A DNA stretch of 64,000 nucleotides from Nilaparvata lugens (taxonomy: Eukaryota > Arthropoda > Insecta > Hemiptera > Delphacidae): the NCBI RefSeq assembly GCF_014356525.2, contig NC_052511.1, positions 36,414,990-36,478,989 on the forward strand. Direction: 5' to 3'. Positions 10,537-21,524 of the stretch are shown here, piece by piece. Within the stretch, counting starts at the first letter, position 1. Each line of letters opens with the position of its first letter. Under the pieces are notes generated by a model. It ran no database searches. It was not told the origin of the DNA and was given only the letters and a program-made list of their open reading frames with translations. Both the position numbers and the translations under genes were made by a program.

Positions 10537-10951
10537 ATGCGTCTTCCTAATTTCGCTTCTCGGTGTATTCTTGTTTCTTTCCATGCTTTACCATGTCTTT
10601 CTAGTCTATTTTCATGCTTGTACGAGACTTTATATCTTGTTCATTTTGTCCTCTTTCTTCTTCATATTCCTCTTTATTGTATTTTATCCTTTTTCAATGT
10701 ATTCTCAACATTTTGCTCCTCCGTCCTCTTTGTATTTTCCTTATTTCGCTCCTTTTATTATTATCCCTTTGAACTCTGAAGCCTGTATTATACTTTCTTC
10801 TGATCCTTGTAATGTAGATCTCAAAGTTACCTTATTTACAATACGGTACCGTCGCATTCTCATATTCTCCAGTTGTTTCAATTTCTCTTCTTTTTTCTTC
10901 TCCTTCTTCTCCTACGCCTACTCTACCTCTCTCACCATATTTGCACCATAT
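10537..10951 (+). repeat. Pyrimidine-rich tract
   Basis: Plus strand dominated by T and C (TTTCTTCTTCATATTCC style). The two overlapping Phe/Leu/Ser-rich frames are composition artefacts. The LTR element that follows inserted at its right edge. Confidence 0.6.
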
Positions 10952-10955
10952 ACAC

Positions 10956-12786
10956 TGTAAAGCGGTTTTTTTACACGCCTCACATACGTAGAGTGAATCT
11001 TGCACTGAATCAACAGTGTCGAGGTTATAAATTTTATAACGGCGTGCGTGGACGCTAAGTGTACACCAGACTGATTGATTCACTACAAGATTCAATACAA
11101 TTGTCGGAATCGCGGGAGGCCTAAACACTCGCTCACCCTTGATTCTTCTTATGACAGATTGTATGGTGATGAAATTTTTATAAGTAGTGTAGCGGTCGCT
11201 AAACACTGAATATTGAAGTCTTAAAACTATTACCTGTGATGAAACATCATATAAAATCATACAGGTCGAGCAAAAATCCCGATGTAGATAATTTACGGGA
11301 CTGCGTCTCTAATAAGTTCTGAAGGATTAAAATATGATACTTGGACCAGATATCGTTCAGAATATATTTCGAGAACAGAGTCTTGTCGGGTTTTTAGCTC
11401 TATTGTAGGAAATTATATGATCTCCGGTTGCATCTGCTGTACAGTTGATGTATTCGCTCCTAAGTCGAGGTCGGTAACAGATAAAAGCTGATATATGAGC
11501 AGGTAAGGACAAAGAATAAATATTCTAAATATATGTTCTTGTGCTTGCATGACACCATGCATGATTCGACAGAATTTTTACAATTGATAAAATTTAACAG
11601 TTTGTGAAAAATGGTGAAAATAAATTATGAAATATTTTAAAAATGCTCGGGGTCGTGGTTCTGGCAGCGGAGGACAGTTAATCAACTACAAGTTCTTACA
11701 AAATCTAAATCAAAAAAATTCTAGGCTCTTAATAACTAATAAGCGCTTGTCGGCGTGGCCAACTTGGTAACTTTAATGAGGTCTGAACGGTGAGGATTTC
11801 AAAAGGGAAGTGAAGTGTCTTTTTCTAAGCTTCTTGGCTAGAACTTTCTTTCTGAGAATCTCTGTGTAATAAATTTGCATGAAAATTTGCCATTGGTAGA
11901 ACGATTATGACGTAGACGTGACGTCAGTGGCAAGCAATAGAATATAATTCCTTTAATTACAATAATAACTCAATTTGTATAATTCTTAAAACTGCTTAAT
12001 CTCCTAGACATAGTTCCTCTTATACAATGTACATGTGCTAGCATATATGATGAGGCAGGTTTGTTGTCTGATAACAGATTAACATATGTTGTTTTCAAAC
12101 GATCACCTTTTTGGTGCTATTTCTATGCACTATGATTGGCTTAGGCTTGCCAAAGAGATTCAATCACCATGTGGTTCAGTTGAAACAATAATTATTAATT
12201 CAATATTCTTATACAATTTTTATTATGTTTGAGACTGTTTTAATTAATTTCTGCTGTTTTCATCAATAATATAATATTCATGTTATGACCTAGTTAGTTA
12301 CAATAATACTTGACATTATAATATAATTTTTTAAGTAATAAATAATTTCAACGATAATACATACATTTTATTTTTTATTCGAAATTCTTGGTCCTTTATT
12401 GATATTTTTTCACTTTTTAGAAATAATATTATAGCTTGCATGAATCTGGCATGACATTTTACAATATGTTGAATCAGTCAGCTGTGTTTGAGCTGCTTTA
12501 AAACATCTGATCAATAGTAAACAAAGTGTTACCTCAAAATTCAATGAGCAATTCATAAATGGTTCGTGCTTTATTTGCAGAATAATTATAATTTTATTGA
12601 ATAATCCTTTAGAAAATATGCAGTACAGAACGGTACTCTTATCTAATATACAGTTACTGATAAGGAAGCTTTATCGCTCAGTCGCCAACTATTCCTTTGG
12701 CAAATTCTTTCATTTTAAAAGGGTAATCACAATTTTCTGGCTAGTTCTCTCCTTCTCATGAGGTTTATTTAAAACGATTCATCACA
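10956..12786 (-). repeat. Left LTR (3' LTR in element sense), 1.83 kb
   Basis: In element sense it begins TGTGATGAAT and ends CCGCTTTACA, the TG...CA form of LTRs. It is collinear with the right LTR but about 0.7 kb shorter. It lacks a ~150-bp tandem duplication, a ~260-bp segment and a ~347-bp segment present on the right. A G-rich stretch (CCTGGGGGCTTTTG in element sense) lies just upstream at 12787-12800 and is a weak polypurine-tract candidate. Minus-strand small frames inside are not conserved between LTRs beyond the shared DNA. Confidence 0.88.
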
Positions 12787-14190
12787 CAAAAGCCCCCAGG
12801 ATATTTTAAATAGGTAATTGGGAGACGAGTCGAAACAATGACTTTTTGAAAAATCCGATATTGTGATGAATACACCATTTCATCTCCTTACTTCTACAAG
12901 AAACTTCACACTTAACACTAAAAATAATATATCGTGCACTTTTGGCTACAAGAAAATAAATGATTGATTGTTCCTTTCATTGGATACAATCTTAATACAA
13001 TAATTAATGAGGTCTCTTTGGATCCTTCATTAAAACAACTCCACAACTTCCATTTATGGGTGGCTTATGAGCAGACCCACAACTATAACAAATATAACAA
13101 AATTTCAACATATTATCCTCTTAGGATTCAAACAATATTCGCAACAAATATAGATTTTCATCATTTTTCATTATTATTATAAGTTTCAACTCTTTGTCTG
13201 GGGCTTTTACATATTTTGGGTGAGAACGTGATTAATTTCGGTGACTTAACAATTGTCTACCGCTTGATTCGAGCAATTCCTTTTTTACGCTTAGTACGTT
13301 GTGTACAAACAGGGTTACACTTGAAGTGATTCTTGACTTTTATCAATGCTGGTTACAAATACTATGTTTTCAAGATTATTTTCATTGATTTGGATTACAA
13401 TATTCATGATCTTTTGATGCAACAGTAATAAATTTCATATTTGAAGGTAAGAATTTCATTTTCTTTCGAGCTTTTTAGAGATACATTCATATGACATAGA
13501 ACATGCGCATTTCTCGTGCAATTTAACATAAAATATATATTTTTGGTTGCATTTTTTTTTAGATTTTCACATTAAATAATAGATTATAACAGTTAATAAC
13601 GATATTGCTTTGATTCCTAACGATTTATTCTATGATCTCGCACACATTGGTTGGTGTGACGAAGAAAATTATCAAACAGCCTTTGGTTCTGAATGGATTT
13701 CTTGATCGATTCTGTATTTCGAGGTTATATTGATGTATTTTTTCAAATAAACTTTGTTTATTTTCTTTCTTCCTATTCTCTACTAATTTCATCCGATTTC
13801 TAATTGACAAATATTTTCCGTGGATAATATAATTCTTGTTTCTGTTTTTCAGTGATGCAGATATAACTGGACGATTGTTCCCGTGATGATTGTAACACGA
13901 GGTGGATGGCTTGATCAGGTTGGTAGTTTTTAAAGTTGTTTCGTAGTTTTATCTTCTTGACTTAAAAGTTGATAATAATTTCTTCTTTTGAAGTAAATTA
14001 ATAATATTTCCTTATTAGCTGAGATGCGGCGAAGTTTAGGTTATGTTGATTAGGCTGCAGTAGAAAGATGCTAGTCTGCAAAGTAATGATTCAATGGGTA
14101 GGCTGTGATTATGAAAATGTTGATAATTTGTGTAATTCACAACGTAGCTTTCCAGTTAATTCAAACATTTTTTTTTCCTTAAGCCCCCAT
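12787..14190 (-). other. Interior of the LTR element without coding similarity
   Basis: AT-rich, with only short frames and no recognisable pol motif such as the YxDD box, the integrase HHCC or the DTG of protease. This is where pol would be expected in an autonomous relative, so it is either deleted or replaced. Confidence 0.55.
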
Positions 14191-14616
14191 CTAAATTTGA
14201 TTTCTGATTTGTTTCAAGTTCCCATTCCAATTTGCAACTATCCGCTTTACTAAACTTTGCTTAAAACGAATGTGCCTGCGAAGTAGGTAGATCTCTTCAG
14301 CCAATGTTGTCCTTTCTTGTCGACCGGTGACATGTAGTTTGTTATTCTTAAACCTGACATGCCGGTGGTGTCTGTGTGTTTTTCCGAATAATATTTTTCT
14401 TTTCGGCATGCTGGTGTACAGTCTGCTTGACTTTAACCGGACATGACTGCGGTGATTGTAGGTCCTTCTTGACACTATTTTTCTTCTCTCTTGCATGGCG
14501 GGGACAAATTGGATATTCAATTTCAGTCTTACATGACGGCGGTGTAAATGAACTCTATTAGATGGTTTTCTTCTTTGGTGTATTGTAATCCTTCTTGTTT
14601 GTTGTTTTTGAATCAT
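14191..14616 (-). CDS. Arginine-rich four-repeat frame of the LTR element
   Basis: A 141-residue frame rich in Arg, His and Lys. It contains four imperfect repeats of about 29 residues marked by RRHVRLK (26-32), RSHVRLK (56-62), HRHVRFK (84-90) and RRHIRFK (113-119). At DNA level these are ~87-bp tandem units each carrying an ACATGNCGGYGGTG-like block on the plus strand. It lies in the same reading phase as the upstream gag-like frame, from which it is separated by about 20 codons holding three stops. I do not recognise the family. The basic composition would suit nucleic-acid binding, as in the C-terminal part of Gag, but there is no CCHC zinc knuckle. It may instead be a non-coding tandem array that happens to be open. 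Confidence 0.45.
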   Translation of the reverse strand: MIQKQQTRRITIHQRRKPSNRVHLHRRHVRLKLNIQFVPAMQERRKIVSRRTYNHRSHVRLKSSRLYTSMPKRKILFGKTHRHHRHVRFKNNKLHVTGRQERTTLAEEIYLLRRHIRFKQSLVKRIVANWNGNLKQIRNQI

Positions 14617-14676
14617 GAGTTTTTACTTTCATTTGTGATTTTGATTTGTTGTGGGTTTCTGTTTTTCTTCTTTTGT

Positions 14677-15486
14677 TTAGTGGATGATCTTCATGAGTAC
14701 TGGTTTTATCTGTTGTAGGTGCTGTCCTCGGCAGATGGGAGATGTGGGCTGCTCTTCTACTCGGCGGGCAACGTCCTCGGACTCCTGGTGTCCTGTGCGC
14801 GGTGGTACGGGCTGTCCCTCTATGCCATGGATGACGTCCTCAGCTTGGCTGGTGATGTCGTCCGGCTCCTCTCGGCGCTCTGCGGGGTGCTGTGCGACTT
14901 CGGTATTAATACTCTCGGTAGGTTGGTCTTCCATACATGTGTCACGTACGTTTGCCTGTTTTATGACCTCCTCTTCGAGTATGTCTGCTTTCGCATGCAT
15001 GGGCTCAGTCTCTGGACCAATACTGATTCTAATTGTCTGACGTTTCTCCTCGATTCTCCGTCCTAACATCCTGCTTCTTTCCACTGCTTCCTTCAGCTGT
15101 TGAACCAGTTTCTCAAAACCTTGTTCACTTGCTTTCCCCATCTGTTGGATTTCCTTCTTTACTTCTTCTCTTGCTTGTTTGTTTTCTTCAATTATTTCTT
15201 CTCTTGCTTGTTTGTTTTCTTTAATTATCTCTTCTCTTGCTTGTTTGTTTTCTTTAATTATTTCTTCTCTTGCTTTCCTTAACATATTTTCTAATGCTTC
15301 CAGGAAGTAGTCTACATCTAGCACGAAAAAGGATGGATGGTCTTCGGTCGGTGGCAATGGTTCTATGACGTGAGATGCGGGCGTTCGGACCTCTGGAACG
15401 GCGATGCATGGGCGTTTCTCCCGCGCGAAATCCTCCGTCTCTGAAATCGCTGATGTGGCCTCCAGGATGCGGTGTGGTTCTTCCAT
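14677..15486 (-). CDS. Gag-like coiled-coil protein of the LTR element
   Basis: A 269-residue frame starting 526 bp inside the 5' LTR edge, the usual place for gag. Residues about 1-55 are Pro/Glu-rich with no motif. Residues 63-155 are strongly helical and charged, with four near-perfect 12-residue repeats of AREEIIKENKQ (72-108), an expected coiled coil. The C-terminal third is acidic and Pro/Glu-rich. There is no major-homology-region motif that I can identify and no zinc knuckle. By position it is most likely a structural protein of the element, but sequence similarity to known Gag families is not evident to me. The frame is intact, unlike almost every other element frame in the window. 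Two plus-strand frames over the same region are shadows. Confidence 0.6.
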   Translation of the reverse strand: MEEPHRILEATSAISETEDFAREKRPCIAVPEVRTPASHVIEPLPPTEDHPSFFVLDVDYFLEALENMLRKAREEIIKENKQAREEIIKENKQAREEIIEENKQAREEVKKEIQQMGKASEQGFEKLVQQLKEAVERSRMLGRRIEEKRQTIRISIGPETEPMHAKADILEEEVIKQANVRDTCMEDQPTESINTEVAQHPAERREEPDDITSQAEDVIHGIEGQPVPPRTGHQESEDVARRVEEQPTSPICRGQHLQQIKPVLMKIIH

Positions 15487-15993
15487 AATTTATTGGATGA
15501 TACAATGATGCGAGTGCAGTGAAACGACCGCGAACATGTGAGGTTATGTGAGTGATTACAAATGAATGATCACAAGTTGAAATAGTGTAAAAAATTCGTT
15601 CAATGAAGAAATACAAAAGTGTGATTTAATAATATATTCAGTGATGAAGTGAATCGAATTAGCAATATCGTTAACATAAAACGATTATAACATAAAGGAT
15701 ACACTATGGATAATTATGCAGTAACGCAGTTACGCCTCTTATAATTTATTATTCTTATTATTATGAATATTTTTAATCTTATAAGTTCTTGCCGCAATTA
15801 TATATATTCTTTCCTGTTCAAAAACTGGGTATGGCACATCTTGCTATTTTATATCTCAGTGAACAGTTGATATTAAATTCGAAGAAATTCACAACCATGA
15901 AATTTTCAAAAATTTTCCCTTTGTCAGCGCTGTAGTATACTGAACAACTATATAATCCTCGTAGTCGATTATCCACCTCATCAATGCCTATCA

Positions 15994-16005
15994 CTGTTGG
16001 GCGCC
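15994..16005 (-). promoter_or_regulatory. Primer-binding site, tRNA-Lys type
   Basis: In element sense, TGGCGCCCAAC follows the 5' LTR end after a 6-bp spacer. This is complementary to the 3' end of insect tRNA-Lys(CUU) including its CCA, the primer used by gypsy-type elements. After the first 11 bases it diverges from the longer match expected (ACAGTG instead of ACGTGG). It sets the element's orientation. Confidence 0.85.
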
Positions 16006-16011
16006 AAATCA

Positions 16012-18576
16012 TGTAAAGCGGTTTTTTTACACGCCTCACATACGTAGAGTGAATCTTGCATTGAATCAACAGTGTCGAGGTTATAAATTTTATAACGGCG
16101 TGCGTGGACGCTAAGTGTACACCAGACTGATTGATTCACTACAAGATTCAATACAATTGTCTGAATCGCGGGAGGCCTAAACACTCGCTCACCCTTGATT
16201 CTTCTTATGACAGATTGTATGGTGATGAAATTTTTATAAGTAGTGTAGCGGTCGCTAAACACTGAATATTGAAGTCTTAAAACTATTACCGGTGATGAAA
16301 CATCATATAAAATCATACAGGTCGAGCAAAAATCCCGATGTAGATAATTTACGGGACTGCGTCTCTAATAAGTTCTGAAGGATTAAAATATGATACTTGG
16401 ACCAGATATCGTTCAGAATATATTTCGAGAACAGAGTCTTGTCGGGTTTTAAGCTCTATTGTAGGAAATTATATGATCTCCGGTTGCATCTGCTGTACAG
16501 TTGATGTATTCGCTCCTAAGTCTTGGATAGACTTAGATAAGTACTTGGACCAGATATCGTTCAGAATATATTTCGAGAACAGAGTCTTGTCGGTTTTAAG
16601 CTCTATTGTAGGAAATTATATGATCTCCGTTGCATCTGCTGTACAGTGGTATTCGCTCCTAAGTCGAGGTGGTAACAGATAAAAGCTGATATATGAGCAG
16701 GTAAGGACAAAGAATAAATATCTCGATCTGACCCCACTCACTACATCCACTTAGACCTGTTCCAATATCCAGCTTAATTCAATTATTTCAATGATTGTAT
16801 TTGATCAGTTCTTGTAATATAGAACGTATCAGACACAATAATTGACAGCCTAAGAATAATCGAACTCAGAAGACGAATTAACAAAATTGAAATATATTAT
16901 AATAAATATATGATCTCACAGTGCAGATTCAGAATGTGATTTACAGATTGACAGTAATTTAACATTAACAAAAGAGTTAGAAATGTTCTTGTGCTTGCAT
17001 GACACCATGCATGATTCGACAGAATTTTTACAAACGATAAAATTTAACAGTTTGTGAAAAATGGTGAAAATAAATTATGAAATATTTTAAAAATGCTTGG
17101 GGTCGTGGTTCTGGCAGCGGAGGACAGTTAATCAACTACAAGTTCTTACAAAATCTAAATCAAAAAAATTCTAGGCTCTTAATAACTAATAAGCGCTTGT
17201 CGGCGTGGCCAATAATTTAACGAAGAAAAATTTATATTTTCTGCACTGTAATACTTTTCGAAGTGTAGATTGGGGCCCCTTTAAATTTTAAAACTCAAGT
17301 GAAACTCCTTGGCGGTCGTGGTTTTCTTCTTTAGATCAAATTTGTTTGATCGGCGGCGGGTCCAAGCTTCAGTCTCAGCATGTGGGGGATTTTCAATTTA
17401 ATATCTCCTTCACCAAATTAATTAAGGGATAATTTAACTTTAAACTTTTGATTTATCGATTGATGAAAATAATTTTACAAATAACAATTAGAATAGCCGA
17501 AAATATTGGCTCACAAATAGAACATATAAAATCGAACGAAAATTTTTACGAATAGGTCTTGGTAACTTTAACGAGGTCTGAACGGTGAGGATTTCAAAAG
17601 GGAAGTGAAGTGTCTTTTTCTAAGCTTCTTGGCTAGAACTTTCTTTCTGAGAATCTCTGTGTAATAAATTTGCATGAAAATTTTCCATTGGTAGAAGGAT
17701 TATGACGTAGACGTGACGTCAGTGGCAAGCAATAGAATATAATTCCTTTAATTACAATAATAACTCAATCTGTATAATTCTTAAAACTGCTTAATCTCCT
17801 AGACATAGTTCCTCTTATACAATGTACATGTGCTAGCATATATGATAAGGCAGGTTTGTTGTCTGATAACAGATTAACATATGTTGTTTTCAAACGATCA
17901 CCTTTTTGGTGCTATTTCTATGCACTATGATTGGCTTAGTCTTGCCAAAGAGATTCAATCACCATGTGGTTCAGTTGAACAATAATTAATAATTTAATAT
18001 TCTTATACAATTTTTATTATGTTTGAGACTGTTATAATTAATTTCTGCTGTTTTTATCAATAATATAATATTCATGTTATGACCAGTTAGTTACAATAAT
18101 ACTTGAAATTATAATATAATTTTTTAAGTAATAAATAATTTCAACGATAATACATACATTTTATTTTTTATTCGAAATTCTTGGCCCTTTATTGATAGTT
18201 TTTTCTTTTTAGAAATAATATTATAGCTTGCATGAATCTGGCATGACATTTTACAATATTTGAATCAGTCAGCTGTGTTTGAGCTGCTTTAAAACATCTG
18301 ATCAATAGTAAACAAAGTGTAACCTCAAAATTCAATGAGCAATTCATAAATGGTTCGTGCTTTATTTGCAGAATAATTATAATTCTATTAATAATTCTTT
18401 AGAAAATATGCAGTACAGAACGGTACTCTTATCTAATATACAGTTACTGATAAGGATGCTTTATCGCTCGGTCGCCAACTATTCCTTTAGCAAATTCTTT
18501 CATTTTAAAAGGGTAATCACAATTTTCTGGCTAGTTCTCTCCTTCTCATGAGTTTTATTTAAAATGATTCATCACA
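16012..18576 (-). repeat. Right LTR (5' LTR in element sense), 2.57 kb
   Basis: Same ends as the left LTR. It contains a tandem duplication: 16392-16522 is repeated at 16541-16665, and the second copy drops single bases in several short runs (for example GTCGGTTTT for GTCGGGTTTT). It also has segments 16722-16982 and 17211-17557 that the left LTR lacks. Elsewhere the two LTRs differ only by scattered substitutions and small gaps, so the insertion is not very old. Confidence 0.88.
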
Positions 18577-18580
18577 ACAC

Positions 18581-18666
18581 CTTTGATGTATTGTAAGCTA
18601 TTGTATATAGTGTATAAGCCAGTATATATTGTAATCTACATAAATAAAGTACTCAACCAATCAATC
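18581..18666 (+). mobile_element. Short retroposon family S, 3' fragment (copy B)
   Basis: Contains the conserved 3' block ATTGTAAGCTATTGTATAT through ACATAAATAAAGTACTCAA and a CAATCAATCA tail. Its 5' part is missing, and it starts right at the LTR element's target duplication. A pyrimidine tract begins straight after the tail. Confidence 0.75.
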
Positions 18667-19560
18667 ACCTTATTTTATTTCTTCTCCTTCTTCTTCTTCT
18701 TCTTCCTTCTATTCTTCTTCTCCTTCTCTTTTTCCTTCTCCTTTTCCTCCTCCTCCTCCTTCTTCTCACCCTTCTTCTCCTCATCACCCTCTTCCTCCAC
18801 TCCATCCTCTCACTCCTGCATCTTCCATCTTCTTCACCGATCTCACTTTCGATGTGAATTTCATTTCTTCAAATTTTTTCTCAACCTCATTATACTTTTG
18901 TTATGAAATATTATATTTTCTATTCTCTTTCTCCAAAACTCACAAAATTCCCTCCTATAGCAATAAATATGCTTCCTCTCTTCACACTCCACATTTCTTC
19001 CATCTCCTCCTTATTATTGCTCCTTATTCCTCCTTATCTATTGCTGCTTCCATCTCTCCTTTATTATATCTTATTCTTCTTCCTTCTTCTTCTTCTTCTT
19101 CTTCTTCTTCTTCTTCTTCTTCTCCTTCTTCTTCTTCTTCTCCTTCCTCTTCATTTCTCTTTTATCTCTTCCATTTCTTCCATCTCCTTCTTATTATTCC
19201 TCCTCATTTATTGCTTCCCCTCTCTATACTCCCACATGTCTTCCATTTCCTCTTCCAAATTCTTTTGTCTTTCATTCATTTTTTTTGTACCTCCTCACTC
19301 AATCACCCCTTGTACCCTTTCCTTATCCTATTCAACATACTTATTACCCACTACAAAATTATGCCCTACATTACATAATCTTCCTTTTTCCCTCTCCCTC
19401 TCCTTATTGCCCCTCATCTCTCCTTATCTTCTTACATATTTCCTTTCATTCTTTCTCACTCTTCCCCCTTCCACCATTCTTCTTCTCCATCTTTCTTCTC
19501 ACAATTCCTCACATCATCCCCTCACCACCCCCTACTCGACCTACTACAAACTCCCTCTCC
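18667..19560 (+). repeat. Long pyrimidine tract with TTC microsatellite
   Basis: Around 0.9 kb of mainly T and C, including a run of TTC units at about 19077-19140. Within it, CCATCTCCT..TATTATT..CCTCCTTAT..ATTGCT segments repeat at 19000-19060 and 19170-19220, a local tandem duplication. All long Ser/Leu/Phe-rich frames here are composition artefacts. Confidence 0.8.
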
Positions 19561-20038
19561 TTCGAAAGCATACTATTCGAAAAGCCAGTAATACTCTATA
19601 GAGAAATTCACTTCCAACTCTAAGCAATGGTTTGATGGAAAGCCATTTTTTCATTCATAAGAAAATGCTGGCAGTTGACAGTGAACCTCACTATAACCCC
19701 TCCTCTCACTCTAATCCCTTCTCTCTCATTCCTCGTTTGAAGAACGTGATTGATGTGGATTTAGACACGCTGTATCATCTTGTCCTTCTTTCAAGCTATA
19801 ATCAGACATCTTCTAGCTTTATAGCGTCTTGTAGTTGTAATCAAACTGTTGGGACTCCATCCCTTCACTGCTCTATAATCTCACCATAACAGACTGTTCT
19901 TCTATTAGGCCTACTGTATAGAGTATAATATCTCCCACTATATTTCATGAAAATGTTCTTTGATGTGCTCTACTTCTGTGTATTTCACATCACTTTAATA
20001 TAAACTTGTTCCTTGATTGTAATATAATGTGAAAACCA
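19561..20038. other. Unassigned sequence
   Basis: Mixed sequence. A small plus frame at 19632-19889 has no similarity that I recognise and no supporting signals. Confidence 0.4.
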
Positions 20039-20740
20039 AGATTGAGCTCTTCCACTACTTTTTCTCATTGTTGTTCTTGTTATCCTTGCTGGTGTTGTTC
20101 TTCTTCATCATCATCAACATCTTCTTCTTTATCATCTTCTCCTTTATCATCTTCTTTTTCTTCTCCTTCTTCTTCTTCTTCCTCTTCTTCTTCTCCTGCT
20201 TCTTCTTCTTCTTCTTCTTCTTCTTCTTCGTCTTCTTCTTCTTCTTCTTCTTCTTCTTCTTCTTCTTCTTCTTCTTCTTCTTCTTCTTCTTCTTCTTCTT
20301 CTTCTTCTTCTTCTTCTTCTTCTTCTTCTTCTTCTTCTTCTTCTTCTTCTTCTTCGTCTTCTTCTTCTTCTTCTTGCTTCTTCTTCTCTTCTTCTTCTTT
20401 CTTCTTCTTCTTCTTCTTCTTCTTCTTCTTCTTCTTCTTCTCTTCTTCTTCTTCTTCTTCTTCTTCTTCTTCTTCTTCTTCTTCTTCTTCTTCTTCTTCT
20501 TCTTCTTCTTCTCTTCTTCTTCTTCTTCTTTCTTCGTTCTTCTTTCTTCTTCTTCTTCTTCTTCTCTTCTTCTCTTCTTCTTCTCTTCTTCATCTTCTTC
20601 CTCCTCCTCCTCCTCTTCTTCTTCTTCTTCTTCTTGTGTTTCTTCTTCTTCTTCTCTTCTTCATCTTCGTCACTCATCATCACCCATCATCATAATCATC
20701 ATTATCATCATCATCATCATCATCTTCTTTTTCACCTTCT
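20039..20740 (+). repeat. Giant TTC microsatellite ending in ATC units
   Basis: About 0.7 kb of CTT/TTC units, nearly pure from 20187 to 20690, with occasional TTTC, CTC and GTC interruptions that shift phase. It ends in a TCA run at about 20690-20730. The poly-Phe/Ser/Leu frames on the plus strand and the Arg/Glu frame on the minus strand are the repeat translated. The long homopurine/homopyrimidine duplex is of the kind able to form triplex DNA. Confidence 0.95.
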
Positions 20741-20852
20741 TTAAAATGCATTTTGAAATCTATATCTTCTTTATTTCTCTCATCTCCTTGTTATTCCGTA
20801 TACCTTTCTCATTATTTTATAGTATAAATACAATAGTTCAATTTATTAACTC

Positions 20853-20952
20853 NNNNNNNNNNNNNNNNNNNNNNNNNNNNNNNNNNNNNNNNNNNNNNNN
20901 NNNNNNNNNNNNNNNNNNNNNNNNNNNNNNNNNNNNNNNNNNNNNNNNNNNN
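20853..20952. other. Assembly gap of 100 N
   Basis: Exactly 100 N, the convention for a gap of unknown size. It separates a pyrimidine-strand TTC block on the left from a purine-strand GAA block on the right. Confidence 0.99.
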
Positions 20953-21360
20953 GATGAACGTTCATGAAGGAATTAGTAAGCAGGAAAACTCGGTTGTTGC
21001 ATTTTGCATGCTTTGAAGAAGCGAGTTGATATTGAGGATGTGATGAGTGATATACAATAGTAGAAGAATAAGGATGAGAAAGGAGGAAAAACACATGGAA
21101 ATGAGAAAAAGTGGGGAAAAGTTAAATTGAAAATGAGGACAATGATAAAGATGGGGAATTGGTGGTAGAGAAGGGTTAGACTTGATTAATATATTTATGT
21201 AGATTACAATATTTTCAGGCTCGAATTTAGCTAATTCATTTTAACTCATTCACTATGGCTAATTATTATCTTGTACCTACATGAATCAGAGTAGATTAAC
21301 TAAATAACTTTTTATTATAGATAGAAGATACTTTCTATCAACACTACTCAAATGTAGGCT
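20953..21360. other. Gap-flanking sequence with a distant family S relic
   Basis: 21186-21300 on the minus strand resembles the 3' half of the family S retroposon (TGTAGATTACAATATTTTCAGGC in plus-strand view, shortened here) but is diverged. The remainder is unassigned. Confidence 0.4.
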
Positions 21361-21435
21361 ATGATACACTCAACTGAATGATATGAGGAAGATAAGGGAA
21401 ATAAGGTGCAAGAAGAGAAGTAGTAAGAAGAAGAA

Positions 21436-21468
<33 letters not shown>

Positions 21469-21492
21469 GAAGAAGAAGAAGAAGAAGAAGAA

Positions 21493-21524
<32 letters not shown>

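Larger units (their letters stand above)
10952..18580 (-). mobile_element. LTR retrotransposon (Ty3/gypsy type likely), non-autonomous
   Basis: Two long direct repeats, each beginning TGTAAAGCGG and ending GATTCATCACA on the plus strand, bracket a 3.2 kb interior. The whole is flanked by a 4-bp direct repeat ACAC (10952-10955 and 18577-18580), as expected for a target-site duplication of a gypsy-type integrase. A tRNA-Lys-like primer site next to the right LTR fixes the orientation as minus. The interior codes for a gag-like coiled-coil protein and a small arginine-rich repeat frame. I could not find protease, reverse transcriptase, RNase H or integrase motifs, so the copy probably depended on a partner element. 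Confidence 0.88.

Noticed and set aside
10832..11260. 142-residue minus frame repeated at 15981-16316
   Set aside because: The shared part is simply LTR sequence; the first copy runs on into unrelated flank, so no conserved protein is implied.
14684..15066. Two cysteine/serine-rich plus frames
   Set aside because: Shadows of the intact minus-strand gag-like frame.
20029..20967. Long Phe/Ser/Leu plus frames and an Arg/Glu minus frame
   Set aside because: TTC microsatellite translated in different phases, one even running into the N gap.
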